Positions 1-8,891 of a stretch of DNA of 19,701 nt are shown here, in pieces (the first letter of the stretch is position 1; each line of letters begins with the position of its first letter). The position numbers and the translations under genes were made by a program. A model generated the notes under the pieces. It searched no databases, was not told where the DNA came from, and worked only from the letters and a program-made list of their open reading frames with translations. The stretch is from Lachnospiraceae bacterium (GTDB lineage: Bacteria; Bacillota_A; Clostridia; Lachnospirales; Lachnospiraceae), in contig JAIKXO010000188.1 in assembly GCA_024684065.1 (NCBI GenBank), forward strand, positions 1 through 19,701, read 5' to 3'.

Positions 1-232
1 ACTTCTCAATACCGGGGCAGGATGCTGCCTTTACTTTTCCTCCATCAGGCATCTGCCTGTTCAGAGTATTTCCGTACTGGGATACCTTGAGCCCCTGTCG
101 GCGCTGATTCTCTCTGTGGCGCTGCTCCATGAGCATTTTTCTTTACTGCAGGGCATTGGAGCGGTTTTGATCCTCGGCGGTGCAGTGCTGATGAGCTCTG
201 GAGATTTCCAGAGGCACCCGGAAAGACAATAA
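1..232 (+). CDS. EamA/DMT-family transporter, C-terminal part (5' truncated by window edge)
   Basis: The frame beginning at base 2 is open from the window edge to a TAA at 230-232 and encodes about 76 residues. The translation contains GYLEPLSALILSVALL, a short polar turn, and then GIGAVLILGGAVLMSS, ending in a charged tail. This is the ending typical of EamA-type drug/metabolite transporters: the penultimate helix carries the GYLEP signature and is followed by the last membrane helix with G-rich small-residue packing. Such proteins are ten-helix inner-membrane exporters or permeases of small metabolites; the substrate cannot be told from this fragment. The gene converges on the defence operon that ends at 363 on the other strand and is probably an ordinary chromosomal neighbour. 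The reading frame and motif are seen directly; the family assignment rests on the GYLEP motif and hydrophobicity pattern. Confidence 0.85.
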   Translation, partial: LLNTGAGCCLYFSSIRHLPVQSISVLGYLEPLSALILSVALLHEHFSLLQGIGAVLILGGAVLMSSGDFQRHPERQ

Positions 233-239
233 ATGGGAA

Positions 240-293
240 GTGAACATACTCCCGCTTAACGCTCTGAGGCGTTTGAGGAAGGAGTATGTTCAC
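240..293. terminator. Perfect 13-bp inverted repeat between convergent genes, candidate bidirectional terminator
   Basis: GTGAACATACTCC at 240-252 is perfectly complementary in inverted orientation to GGAGTATGTTCAC at 281-293. The 28-nt interior contains a smaller nested inverted repeat, AACGC (258-262) and GCGTT (269-273). A further outer pair, AATGGGA (232-238) and TCCCATT (305-311), encloses the structure. It lies directly after the EamA stop codon and 70 bp past the end of the defence operon, so a shared terminator is the simplest reading. No strong T-tract follows either arm, so intrinsic termination is not certain; an mRNA 3'-end stabilising hairpin or a protein-binding palindrome are alternatives. 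Confidence 0.5.
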
Positions 294-362
294 ATATCCA
301 ATAATCCCATTATCAACGGTCCCTTTCATGATTATCGGTGCACGCTTCTTTTGGGATATAGT

Positions 363-2465
363 TCAGTTTCCCTGCAGGAATTCGGACATTTTGCCATATC
401 CGCTGATATAAGCGCCTTTTTGCGCTCTTGTCAGGGCCACATACAGCAAACACTTTTCAGCGGTCATTGTTTCCTGCTCGCTGACGGCATCCGTATGGTC
501 AATGGCCGAAACTAACGGAATAATCCGTTTGTTGGCCGCCACAACAAACATATATTGGAATTCCAGGCCCTTAACTCTATGCATAGTAGCAACGCGAATT
601 CCATCCAGACCGCGATTATCTGCCTTATTTCCCTTAATCTCATAACAGCGGATTCCACTCGAAGTGAAATGAGCTATGTAATCATCCAGCAATTTATGCG
701 TCCTGGCGACAATACATATATTCTTCGCAGCGACACCACCATCAATCAATCCTTTGATCTTTGCCAGTATTGCATCAAATTCCTCATTTGCATTCGCTGC
801 AGCAATTATCTCCGGAACCGCTCCATGCGTAAGAGACTGACAGGGATTTCCTGCATCGAAAGAATCATCCAAATCATCAAAAGATATCCCGTTCAGCAAC
901 GCAAACGCTGCCTTCCGAATCTCTTCTGTCGTTCTGTAATTGATTTTCAGGACACTGCTTCTTCCCCTGATATTGATTCCGCACTTTGACAGAACAGCCT
1001 TGTTCTTGTAAATCCGCTGATGCGCATCACCGACGATAAAGATATCATTCTCGTGCTCTTCTCCGGCAATTGAACGAAGCAGACGAAGCGCATTTGCGCT
1101 GAGATCCTGTCCTTCATCAACGATAACATGCTTATACCTTGTTTCTGAAGATGTCTTTTCTATTAACAGCCTGCACTCATACATAGCAGTATTGATATCG
1201 CGGACCTGATTTTCCTTCATCAGATTCTGATAAGCCTCAAAAACCTTCCATATCCGCATTCTCTTTTTTCTGTCCAGCCTGGTGCCGCGCCCGGTTCTGC
1301 TGGCTTTTACATATTTTTCTAATGAAAACGCCTCCTGCGCGACAACAACACGATTGTATTCTTCTTCATAGAAGCTTACCGGAAAATCACCGGAAAAATC
1401 CGTTTCCATCACCGCTTTTTCCCAAAGATTATCTGCTTTTTCATCATAGGCTATCTCAGCCGGATATCCATGCTCACGAAGGAACTGTGATACCCATGCA
1501 TCCAGGTTGATTACATCAATTCTTCTTATCTCCTCCAGCGTACAGATCTTCCGCAGATTATCCCTGATATCGGAGGCAAGGTTTGCTGTAAAAGTGGTGA
1601 AAAGAATTCTTTCTCTGTCCTTCAAACCTGCTGCCAGATGTTTAGCCCTGTGCATTGCAACAACAGTCTTTCCGGTTCCTGCCCCGCCCAGCACTCTTGC
1701 AGAACCGGAGTAGTTTTTATTCACAATTTTTCTCTGTGCCGGATGAAGGAATACTCTCCATTTTTCAAGCGGCTCTGACATGATTAGACGTAGTTCTGCT
1801 TCCCCTTCAACCACCACAAAGGACTTGAGCGACAACGGGCTTTCCAACGCGTCCGCAAGGGTCTTCGCGGTTTTGCCGCTCTCTTTTTCTTCTCTGAAAA
1901 GCTCAATCACCTCATCAACAGGGATATCTTCTATCACCCATGACAATGCCTCGAATGTGTCGCAGGAAAAGCTGTCTTTTTTAGCATAGAACTTCTGCGC
2001 ATCTCCGATGGACCTTACCAGCGGAATCTGTTCTTCCGGAACTCCAAGCTCAATCAGATTGTCATCCGTTAATTTCGCAAAAAGCTCAAACTCCTGTGCT
2101 GCCGGGTCCGCAGCCTGTGCAGTCACAACATCAAACACCTGGATGGCTCCGGTCTTTGGGTTGATCTCACATTTTTTGCTCCGCGCCCAATCATAAGCCT
2201 CATCATGATGATCAACCCACAAAAGCAAATATACGCCCGTCTCCGGCTGTCTCACAGTAATCCCGCGGTAGGTATCATCAATCCGCACAGACCATATTTT
2301 TTTATCCCTTCCGCCATTAATCTTCTCATACTTGATCCCCGGAGACTGCGGATTATTGCGGAACTTATTGATAAATTCCGTAACCTTCCCCTGTATCTGC
2401 CTCGGCAATGCTGCAAATGCAGTAAGAAAATCCGCGGATATTGCCACCTTTGCTGCTGCCTTCAT
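363..2465 (-). CDS. UvrD/PcrA-like SF1 helicase with N-terminal RelE/ParE-like domain
   Basis: This 700-aa protein is a complete superfamily 1A helicase. The motifs in order are GGAGTGKT (Walker A, residues 260-267), VDEGQD (Walker B/motif II, 449-454), FIVGDAHQRIY (motif III, 476-486), NYRTT (motif IV, 509-513), TMHRVKGLEF (motif V, 627-636) and YVALTRAQ (motif VI, 675-682). Residues 1-95 resemble the RelE/ParE toxin fold: a helical start, then KIWSVRIDDTYRGI and a strand ending in LLWVDHHDEAYDWA. This extension is known from other UvrD-like proteins, where it is probably a nucleic-acid-binding or regulatory module rather than an active toxin. The helicase presumably translocates on ssDNA 3' to 5'. 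The start ATG lies three bases after the stop of the upstream helicase gene and has GGGAGG eight bases ahead, so this is the last gene of the operon. I see no separate nuclease domain. Confidence 0.9.
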   Translation of the reverse strand: MKAAAKVAISADFLTAFAALPRQIQGKVTEFINKFRNNPQSPGIKYEKINGGRDKKIWSVRIDDTYRGITVRQPETGVYLLLWVDHHDEAYDWARSKKCEINPKTGAIQVFDVVTAQAADPAAQEFELFAKLTDDNLIELGVPEEQIPLVRSIGDAQKFYAKKDSFSCDTFEALSWVIEDIPVDEVIELFREEKESGKTAKTLADALESPLSLKSFVVVEGEAELRLIMSEPLEKWRVFLHPAQRKIVNKNYSGSARVLGGAGTGKTVVAMHRAKHLAAGLKDRERILFTTFTANLASDIRDNLRKICTLEEIRRIDVINLDAWVSQFLREHGYPAEIAYDEKADNLWEKAVMETDFSGDFPVSFYEEEYNRVVVAQEAFSLEKYVKASRTGRGTRLDRKKRMRIWKVFEAYQNLMKENQVRDINTAMYECRLLIEKTSSETRYKHVIVDEGQDLSANALRLLRSIAGEEHENDIFIVGDAHQRIYKNKAVLSKCGINIRGRSSVLKINYRTTEEIRKAAFALLNGISFDDLDDSFDAGNPCQSLTHGAVPEIIAAANANEEFDAILAKIKGLIDGGVAAKNICIVARTHKLLDDYIAHFTSSGIRCYEIKGNKADNRGLDGIRVATMHRVKGLEFQYMFVVAANKRIIPLVSAIDHTDAVSEQETMTAEKCLLYVALTRAQKGAYISGYGKMSEFLQGN

Positions 2466-2468
2466 CTG

Positions 2469-5400
2469 TCATGCCTCCCTGAAAATATCATCTATCTCTT
2501 CTGACTTGATAAATATCTTCCAGCCTGACGCTTTGACCTTTTCAATATCTGCTGCCTGCTCCCCGGTCATAAATCCTACTTTCTTCTCAATCCATGCCAG
2601 CTCAATTTCAGCGATGACCTTTCCGGATGCGTCTGCAAGTTCATAACCGGCCTCTTCAGGGGCAGGAATGCCACGGGATTTACATTCATCGGCAATATTC
2701 TTACTGATGTCATCAAACAGCATGGATTTAATCTCATCCCAGGCTTCCACAGAGACTTCAGCAGGCGCAGCGCCCGCTGCGGCGGTTTCCATCTTCCCCT
2801 CAGGCAATTTCGAATATGCCAGATTGTCGAGCCCCGTACAGCATACAGCGATAAACTGATCATCAAACTGCATCACATTGAAGAACTGCCAGAAACCATT
2901 CCACTCCTGTTCATACTTATCCGTTCTGGAATCTCTGCGGTCATCCAGCACAGCGCAAACTGAAACAGATGTATTTCTGTCCGCTTTTATCTTCGATGCC
3001 AGAATTCCGGCGTATATGTAAAGATGCGTGTTGTCACTCCGTGGAATCCACGTGCCAAAGAATGTCCCTGGCTGTACGAAATCATCCTCCGTATAATGAG
3101 TCTGACTGTTCACCCTTTCGGTCATATCCTTCCAATTGACGAAATCGATGGAACTATCCTTTTTTGTCGGTTCCAGAAGAGACAGGGATATGGCATGCGC
3201 ATGCGCTGCAAACAACTTATCAGAGCCCTCCATTTCCAGATATCTCATCAGCAGTTCCATGGAAGACATCTTGTCAGGCCTTAAATCGTCTGCCTTTGCC
3301 GCACTGACAGCAGGCTGATACATATTTGCACCGGACGGCATTTTCTCGTAGGCCAATGTCGGCGTAAAATAATCTCCCTGCTGGGTAAACACAGACTGTA
3401 CGTCTCTCCAGCTGAGGCTCCACACACGATATCTTCCGCTTCTTCGGATTGCCTCCCTCTTCAGGGTATCATCTGCGGCCTTATCCTTATGATAGATAAA
3501 TCCATCTGTAAAGATTGCGACCGGAAATTTATCGGATTTCCCCACAGGACTGATAACGAAGTCCGGCTTGCAGAGGACACTGACGCCCTGAGCAGCATCA
3601 AGCAATACTTGAGGTTCAATCTCCCAGGTCTGATTGTTGATCTTTAATATGTACCCTTCCCTGCCGGAAATAAGCGCCTTGGAAATATCCACCTTGCGGT
3701 TCTCATTTCCCATCTGAGCCAGAGCTTCCACAAAACGCCGCTCCAGTTCACTGCCAAAAAGGGAGTTGACGGGAACGCTGGCCAGCTTCTCTATCTTTGT
3801 CAGATTGTCTTTTCCGCTCAGGACAGACCTGAGAATCCGGATTGCCGTGCTGCGCGAAATATTGCCGATATTCTGACTCTGTCTATACGCATACAGGCAG
3901 TGATAGCAGCCATCCTTCTGCTTATCCTCCTTGCAGGAACACTGTTCCAGCTTCTGGAGAGCGCGCTCAAAAATATCGATGAGCGAATTCTTTTCATTCA
4001 TCAACTGCTTCAAATATCCTGTCCCGCCAGGGACGGAATCGTATATTACAAGATATTGCTTCCGGTAATCAGCATCCGGAACCGGCACCTCACTGACGGT
4101 TGCCCGCAAGTGGTCCACATTGCCGAAATATTCCTTCATGCCCAGCATAAAGGCAGCTGTGAACGACTCTGTCCGCACATTGGATGAGTCCATTGTAGTA
4201 GCCGGAATCAGAATACGCAGTGCCTCTGTCGCAAACTCCCGGTAAAGAAATAAGCACTCTTCAAATGAATCATTGCAGAGCGCAGGCATCCTTCTGGTCT
4301 TACAATAGAAAGTGTGCACTTCCTTCCCGTTGTCCGGTTGAATTTTTCCGCAATACCTGCAGATTTTGAAGCCTTTCCTGACATCTTCAACCCCGGATAC
4401 AGAAAGTTTCTCACCCGTAACATCGTTCTCGCCAAAATTAATATCTCTGAGAACTGCCTTCCGGACAAACTCATATCCAAAAGCAAACTCTTCATTATCC
4501 ATTTGGTAAGCACATGAAATATCGTGATCTTCATCGACATCCACAAGCAGCTGTCTGCAGTAAAACAGATTCAACCGGTCATCGCTTTCATCAGAAATAA
4601 GGCTCCTGGTATAATCCATATTGGAATACACCATCTGCACCTTCAACATATTGCGGACCTGTCCGGAATCCGCCCACGCCGGGCTTCCGCACTGCGGACA
4701 ACAGGCAGTGTCCTTTCCGGCCTCTTCAAGCTGCGCGTGAGAGCAGTTCGGGCACAATCTCCACTTTGCGGACTGGGAGCTGATCAGATCAATCTGATCT
4801 ATAATCAGCTTTCTGCCATCAACATAAAAGCTGTTGTTAGGTGCAAACTCACTGATAGCCGACGATGCGCTGCGGCTGTACTCGTAAACGGACTTCCTGT
4901 CTTTTTTCTTTGTTTCACCTTCGCCGTCATCTGCCTCATCCCTGCGGTACAGGACAGCTTTCAAAATTATTCCTGCCTCCGGGAAGGCATAGTTTGGAAG
5001 CAGCCCCTCATCAGATAAGAAATTAAACACATCTTTCTTGTTCAGTTCCTTTAAAACATTCATGAGAGCCGACTGCTCCGCCTTTAGTTCTTTTATCTCT
5101 TCCTCATAAGAAGAATCCTTCGGCTTGCTCTCCAGATCTTTAACCATATCCTTCAGCTGCCTGATGCTTGCAGACAATGAGTCCCTTTGCTTTTTCATCG
5201 CTTCAAAAGCTTCAAGGATGCTCATATGCATGGGGCTCTTTTTGAGGCGGTCACCCTGCGCAAATTCTTTCAGCTCCTGCTTTGCCGAATCATCCAGATA
5301 CTGAACAAACAGCTGAATGAAGGAATTCAGCAGATGTGTAAGGTTATTCTGTACATAACTCAAAAAATTAAACGGGAACAGATTCATTGGATGGTTCTCC

Positions 5401-8400
5401 AATTTTCCCAGAATAATCCCTATGTTTTTCGGGATGGACTGCTCCGGCACTCCGCGCTTCACCCAGGAGTCCATGCAGTACGCAACAAACTGACGTTCCA
5501 AAACCGCTGAAGCCTTGAGGAATATCTTCGGCGGCTGCACACTGCCTTCCATCATGTCCAGCGGATCCGCATAGAAGTACAGATCATGCGGCCTCGCGGC
5601 TGCGACAGCCAGGGTCAGCGCATTTCCGTCTTTGCGCCCTGCACGTCCTGTCCTCTGCAGAAATTGTGTCTGAGCCGGAGGCATGCTGCAGAGAATGACC
5701 GTGGAGAGGCCGCCGATGTCAATCCCCATCTCAAGCGTAGGGGTACAGGACAGGACATTCGGATCCCACACCCTCTGTTCATCCTTACTCCGTTTGAAAT
5801 CTGCTTCCAATGCTTCTCTTGCATCGCGTTCAAGGAGACCGGTGTGCTCTCTGGCATTTATTCTGGCGATATCGCCGGCTGTGAAGAGCTTTCCGTAATA
5901 ATCCAGCTCACTGCGCTCTTCTGTTTCAAAAGAACCATTGCAGACGCTTCTTGTGCAGGGGGCCCCTTCCCAAAAATCCTTAATCTCTTCGGAAACAGCA
6001 TGGCCGGTTCCACAGGCGCAGCACTTAAGCTGAATTACCTTATCCGTGATGTATACACGATCCCTGTTCAATCCATAGACAACATAATCCGGAGCTGCCT
6101 GAATTGCTGCCACCAGCCCCGATTTTACCAGTTCCTCCAGAATAATCCGGCTGATCATCGTAAATGCCGACGGCTCAATCATGAAATCATCACAGCATGA
6201 TGAAATCCAGTCTGTGTATTTTCTCTCTGCCACAGTATCGAAATTGATGTTCCGTTTTCCTGCAGGATTATTCTGCTTAAAAAGGAATCTCGGCGTATTT
6301 CTTCCGGACTGCCTTCCAGGCATCCAGCTTACATGATCATTAGAAAGCAGATAGGTATTACCATTTTCTTTCAAAAAAAGATAGAATACCTCATCATCAA
6401 ACGCACCATTCTGGCGCATGATATTTACATATCCTGCCACCATCTGTTCATATCTTTTTGCTGATGTGTTTGGAAAAGAGCCGATCTCATTGATCACACG
6501 CTCACGCACATTCTCTGCAACTTCCAGAAGTTCTTCCTTCATGAACGACAGGCAGGAACAGCCGGACTTCTCCAGGGTGCGGCCAATGCGGCTCGTAAGG
6601 CCATATTCAAGCATGATCTCGTAAGAGAGTCTTTTTTCTATATCAGACATCAGTTTTTTTGCGGGCGCGTCCCTGCCCAGCTCGCGGTTCCGAATCATTT
6701 CCTCATAAGCACGCATCCACGTCATATTCGGCGCAATGAAAAGGCTGACAAAATTTTCATCGTCCATCTGATCGTGCCAGTAATCGATGAAGCCTTTTGT
6801 AAAATCCGCAAGCGATTTTCCCGCCCCGCCATTTTCTGCATAGTGCTGCAGCGCGCTTCTAAAACAAAATTTCCATGTCCTGGCGTTAAAGAAGCCGGCA
6901 CGATGAGCGGCATCCTGGACATTATCCGAGAATGCCAGCGTCTTTTTATCATCGTTGAATTTTGATGCAAACAGCTGTGAAATGACTGTGCTGATCTCCG
7001 TTGCGCTCCGAAGGCCCATCAGGGAAATGCCGCGCCTGGATCCACAGAACGGGCATACAAACTGCTTATGGTTCCTGGATCCTGATGTATTAATGGGATT
7101 AGGAATTAAAACCCTGACCGTATCGGCGCCGCAATTATCGCAGGCAGCAGACGCACCCTCCCCAACTTTTACCTGCAAACACTCAGGGCACAGTTTAGCC
7201 TCGATGAACCCCCATGGACAATCGCTCTCCTCATGGGGGAACATCATGACGATCTTTTTGTCGGCCTTAAAATACAGATTATAGAATGTTTCCAGGTTTG
7301 TTATGGATGCATTCATACGTTCATTCAGTATCGACGTCCATCCGGCAGCTCCGCAATCACGGCAGTTGACCACAGGCAGATATTGCTTTGCCTGCTGCTT
7401 ATTCAGATCATGGGCTATGGAGTATGTAACCCTCTTTGACGATACCCTTGCCACCAGGCGGCGCAGCTCTCTCATCCAAAGCTGAACCTGAACATTTAAG
7501 AAGGGACGCGGACTCCCCGCTGAGCCGGTTCTGGCATAGGAGATTAACGCCAAAAGCGCATTTACGGCCTCTCCCGGCTCTTCCATCTCTTTCAGCGCCG
7601 GATAATTGACGCTCAGGTCATCAACAATGGCTGAAACCTGATGATAATTCCCTTTCATGAAGGAAATCATCGTCTGCGTAAAGCTGTGATGCATCAGCAG
7701 CTCACCCAGGGCAATCTTTCCTTCCGGCGATGAGATATCAATATCCGGAGGATTCATCCACGCCTTTACAGCTTCCCGGATATAAGCTTCTTCATCATCC
7801 TGCTGTGCCAGGGCAATGAGCTCTTTTACCTGCTCATTTGCCGGAATAGTAAAATCCGTGATATCAGAATCTGCAAAGAACTCTGCCGGCGAAAGTCTGT
7901 CCTCTGTGATCACCGCATTGTCTTCGAAGGGTTCTCCGAAAATCTCAGACGCATACTCCAGAATTCCTTTTCCGTTATCTCTGGAGCCCATTGTGGCAGA
8001 TGTTCCAACGCAGCAAAGGTAGCCTGCCGGAGTCCAGAGGCGGGATTTCAGGCGCCGAAGCAGGCAGGCCAGATCTGTGCCCTGCGCGCCGTCAAAAGTA
8101 TGCAGCTCATCGACCGCTATATATTTCAGCGTGTCCGGCGCGTTGTCCTTCCAGAGGCCGGCATCTCTGGGGCGAACCAGAAGATAATCAAGCATCTTGT
8201 AGTTTGTCATCAGAATATCTGGCGGAGTATTGAGCAGTGTCTCATGATCCGTGATGATATTATCTTCGCTCATCATGCGGGCCGGCGTTCGCTCACGGCC
8301 GCCAACATACATACCGGCCGTCACATTTCCCCGCAGTTTCGGGCTTTTGTGAATAAGCTCCGCAATACGCCTGGCCTGATCCGATGCCAGCGCGTTCATC

Positions 8401-8792
8401 GGATAAATAATGAGAGCTTTAATCCCCTTCTCGCCCCGGTGCTGATAACAATACTCCAGAACAGGATACAGAAAACACTCCGTCTTGCCGGAGCCGGTGC
8501 CTGTTGCGATCAGTGTGGATTGCCCATCGTCCCCGGTCAGTCTCTTAAAAGCGGTATCCTGATGAACATAGGGGAGGTATGCGGGATGGATTGCCTCAAA
8601 ACAGTCCGGCATTTTCTCCGCCACCCGGAAGGGGAGTCGCACCGACACATAGGGTTCATGGCAAACAAAATCTTTGGTATTCAGCATATTCCTGACGGAG
8701 CCCCTGAAAGGTCCATTTGTCATTGGGAATGTGGTCTCAAGATACTCCCCTATGCCCTTCTCCAATTGTCTGGCAAGTATGGATGGCAACAT
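2469..8792 (-). CDS. DruE-like DUF1998/MZB helicase with PD-(D/E)XK-like nuclease region (fused DrmA/DrmB-type)
   Basis: This 2107-aa protein has a split SF2 helicase. The N-terminal half shows an HQ Q-motif (77-78), ATGTGSGKTE (96-105), PMNALASDQ (131-139), DELH (228-231) and TSAT (264-267). The C-terminal lobe has TPTLEMGIDIGG (1017-1028) and QRTGRAGR (1046-1053). CxxC zinc clusters lie at 477-480, 535-538, 551-554, 580-583, 924-927, 1347-1350 and 1365-1368. Residues about 1195-1255 look coiled-coil. DSVPGGTGYL (1585-1594) followed by four cysteines at 1618, 1620, 1629 and 1632 is the MZB/DUF1998 signature. Residues 1680-1800 resemble a Vsr/DUF559-type PD-(D/E)XK nuclease: E1682, EPQ 1726-1728, KPDF 1742-1745, FTDG 1761-1764, H1768. 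Residues 1810-2107 are unassigned. Length and domain order match DruE of Druantia; DISARM splits similar functions into DrmA and DrmB. The ATG follows AGGAGG, 99 nt after the ArdC-like gene. Confidence 0.9.
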   Translation of the reverse strand: MLPSILARQLEKGIGEYLETTFPMTNGPFRGSVRNMLNTKDFVCHEPYVSVRLPFRVAEKMPDCFEAIHPAYLPYVHQDTAFKRLTGDDGQSTLIATGTGSGKTECFLYPVLEYCYQHRGEKGIKALIIYPMNALASDQARRIAELIHKSPKLRGNVTAGMYVGGRERTPARMMSEDNIITDHETLLNTPPDILMTNYKMLDYLLVRPRDAGLWKDNAPDTLKYIAVDELHTFDGAQGTDLACLLRRLKSRLWTPAGYLCCVGTSATMGSRDNGKGILEYASEIFGEPFEDNAVITEDRLSPAEFFADSDITDFTIPANEQVKELIALAQQDDEEAYIREAVKAWMNPPDIDISSPEGKIALGELLMHHSFTQTMISFMKGNYHQVSAIVDDLSVNYPALKEMEEPGEAVNALLALISYARTGSAGSPRPFLNVQVQLWMRELRRLVARVSSKRVTYSIAHDLNKQQAKQYLPVVNCRDCGAAGWTSILNERMNASITNLETFYNLYFKADKKIVMMFPHEESDCPWGFIEAKLCPECLQVKVGEGASAACDNCGADTVRVLIPNPINTSGSRNHKQFVCPFCGSRRGISLMGLRSATEISTVISQLFASKFNDDKKTLAFSDNVQDAAHRAGFFNARTWKFCFRSALQHYAENGGAGKSLADFTKGFIDYWHDQMDDENFVSLFIAPNMTWMRAYEEMIRNRELGRDAPAKKLMSDIEKRLSYEIMLEYGLTSRIGRTLEKSGCSCLSFMKEELLEVAENVRERVINEIGSFPNTSAKRYEQMVAGYVNIMRQNGAFDDEVFYLFLKENGNTYLLSNDHVSWMPGRQSGRNTPRFLFKQNNPAGKRNINFDTVAERKYTDWISSCCDDFMIEPSAFTMISRIILEELVKSGLVAAIQAAPDYVVYGLNRDRVYITDKVIQLKCCACGTGHAVSEEIKDFWEGAPCTRSVCNGSFETEERSELDYYGKLFTAGDIARINAREHTGLLERDAREALEADFKRSKDEQRVWDPNVLSCTPTLEMGIDIGGLSTVILCSMPPAQTQFLQRTGRAGRKDGNALTLAVAAARPHDLYFYADPLDMMEGSVQPPKIFLKASAVLERQFVAYCMDSWVKRGVPEQSIPKNIGIILGKLENHPMNLFPFNFLSYVQNNLTHLLNSFIQLFVQYLDDSAKQELKEFAQGDRLKKSPMHMSILEAFEAMKKQRDSLSASIRQLKDMVKDLESKPKDSSYEEEIKELKAEQSALMNVLKELNKKDVFNFLSDEGLLPNYAFPEAGIILKAVLYRRDEADDGEGETKKKDRKSVYEYSRSASSAISEFAPNNSFYVDGRKLIIDQIDLISSQSAKWRLCPNCSHAQLEEAGKDTACCPQCGSPAWADSGQVRNMLKVQMVYSNMDYTRSLISDESDDRLNLFYCRQLLVDVDEDHDISCAYQMDNEEFAFGYEFVRKAVLRDINFGENDVTGEKLSVSGVEDVRKGFKICRYCGKIQPDNGKEVHTFYCKTRRMPALCNDSFEECLFLYREFATEALRILIPATTMDSSNVRTESFTAAFMLGMKEYFGNVDHLRATVSEVPVPDADYRKQYLVIYDSVPGGTGYLKQLMNEKNSLIDIFERALQKLEQCSCKEDKQKDGCYHCLYAYRQSQNIGNISRSTAIRILRSVLSGKDNLTKIEKLASVPVNSLFGSELERRFVEALAQMGNENRKVDISKALISGREGYILKINNQTWEIEPQVLLDAAQGVSVLCKPDFVISPVGKSDKFPVAIFTDGFIYHKDKAADDTLKREAIRRSGRYRVWSLSWRDVQSVFTQQGDYFTPTLAYEKMPSGANMYQPAVSAAKADDLRPDKMSSMELLMRYLEMEGSDKLFAAHAHAISLSLLEPTKKDSSIDFVNWKDMTERVNSQTHYTEDDFVQPGTFFGTWIPRSDNTHLYIYAGILASKIKADRNTSVSVCAVLDDRRDSRTDKYEQEWNGFWQFFNVMQFDDQFIAVCCTGLDNLAYSKLPEGKMETAAAGAAPAEVSVEAWDEIKSMLFDDISKNIADECKSRGIPAPEEAGYELADASGKVIAEIELAWIEKKVGFMTGEQAADIEKVKASGWKIFIKSEEIDDIFREA

Positions 8793-8891
8793 ACTGCTGT
8801 CCCCCTCCTGTGCAAATTTTTCTGAGAAACTGCTGAGTTCTCCTGTCCCTCTTAACCTGGCCGATTTTAATAAGAAGATAAAAAGCCATAT

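Noticed and set aside
880..910. CRISPR array or other tandem repeats anywhere in the window
   Set aside because: No regularly spaced repeats were seen on either strand; short recurring words in the coding regions are not periodic.
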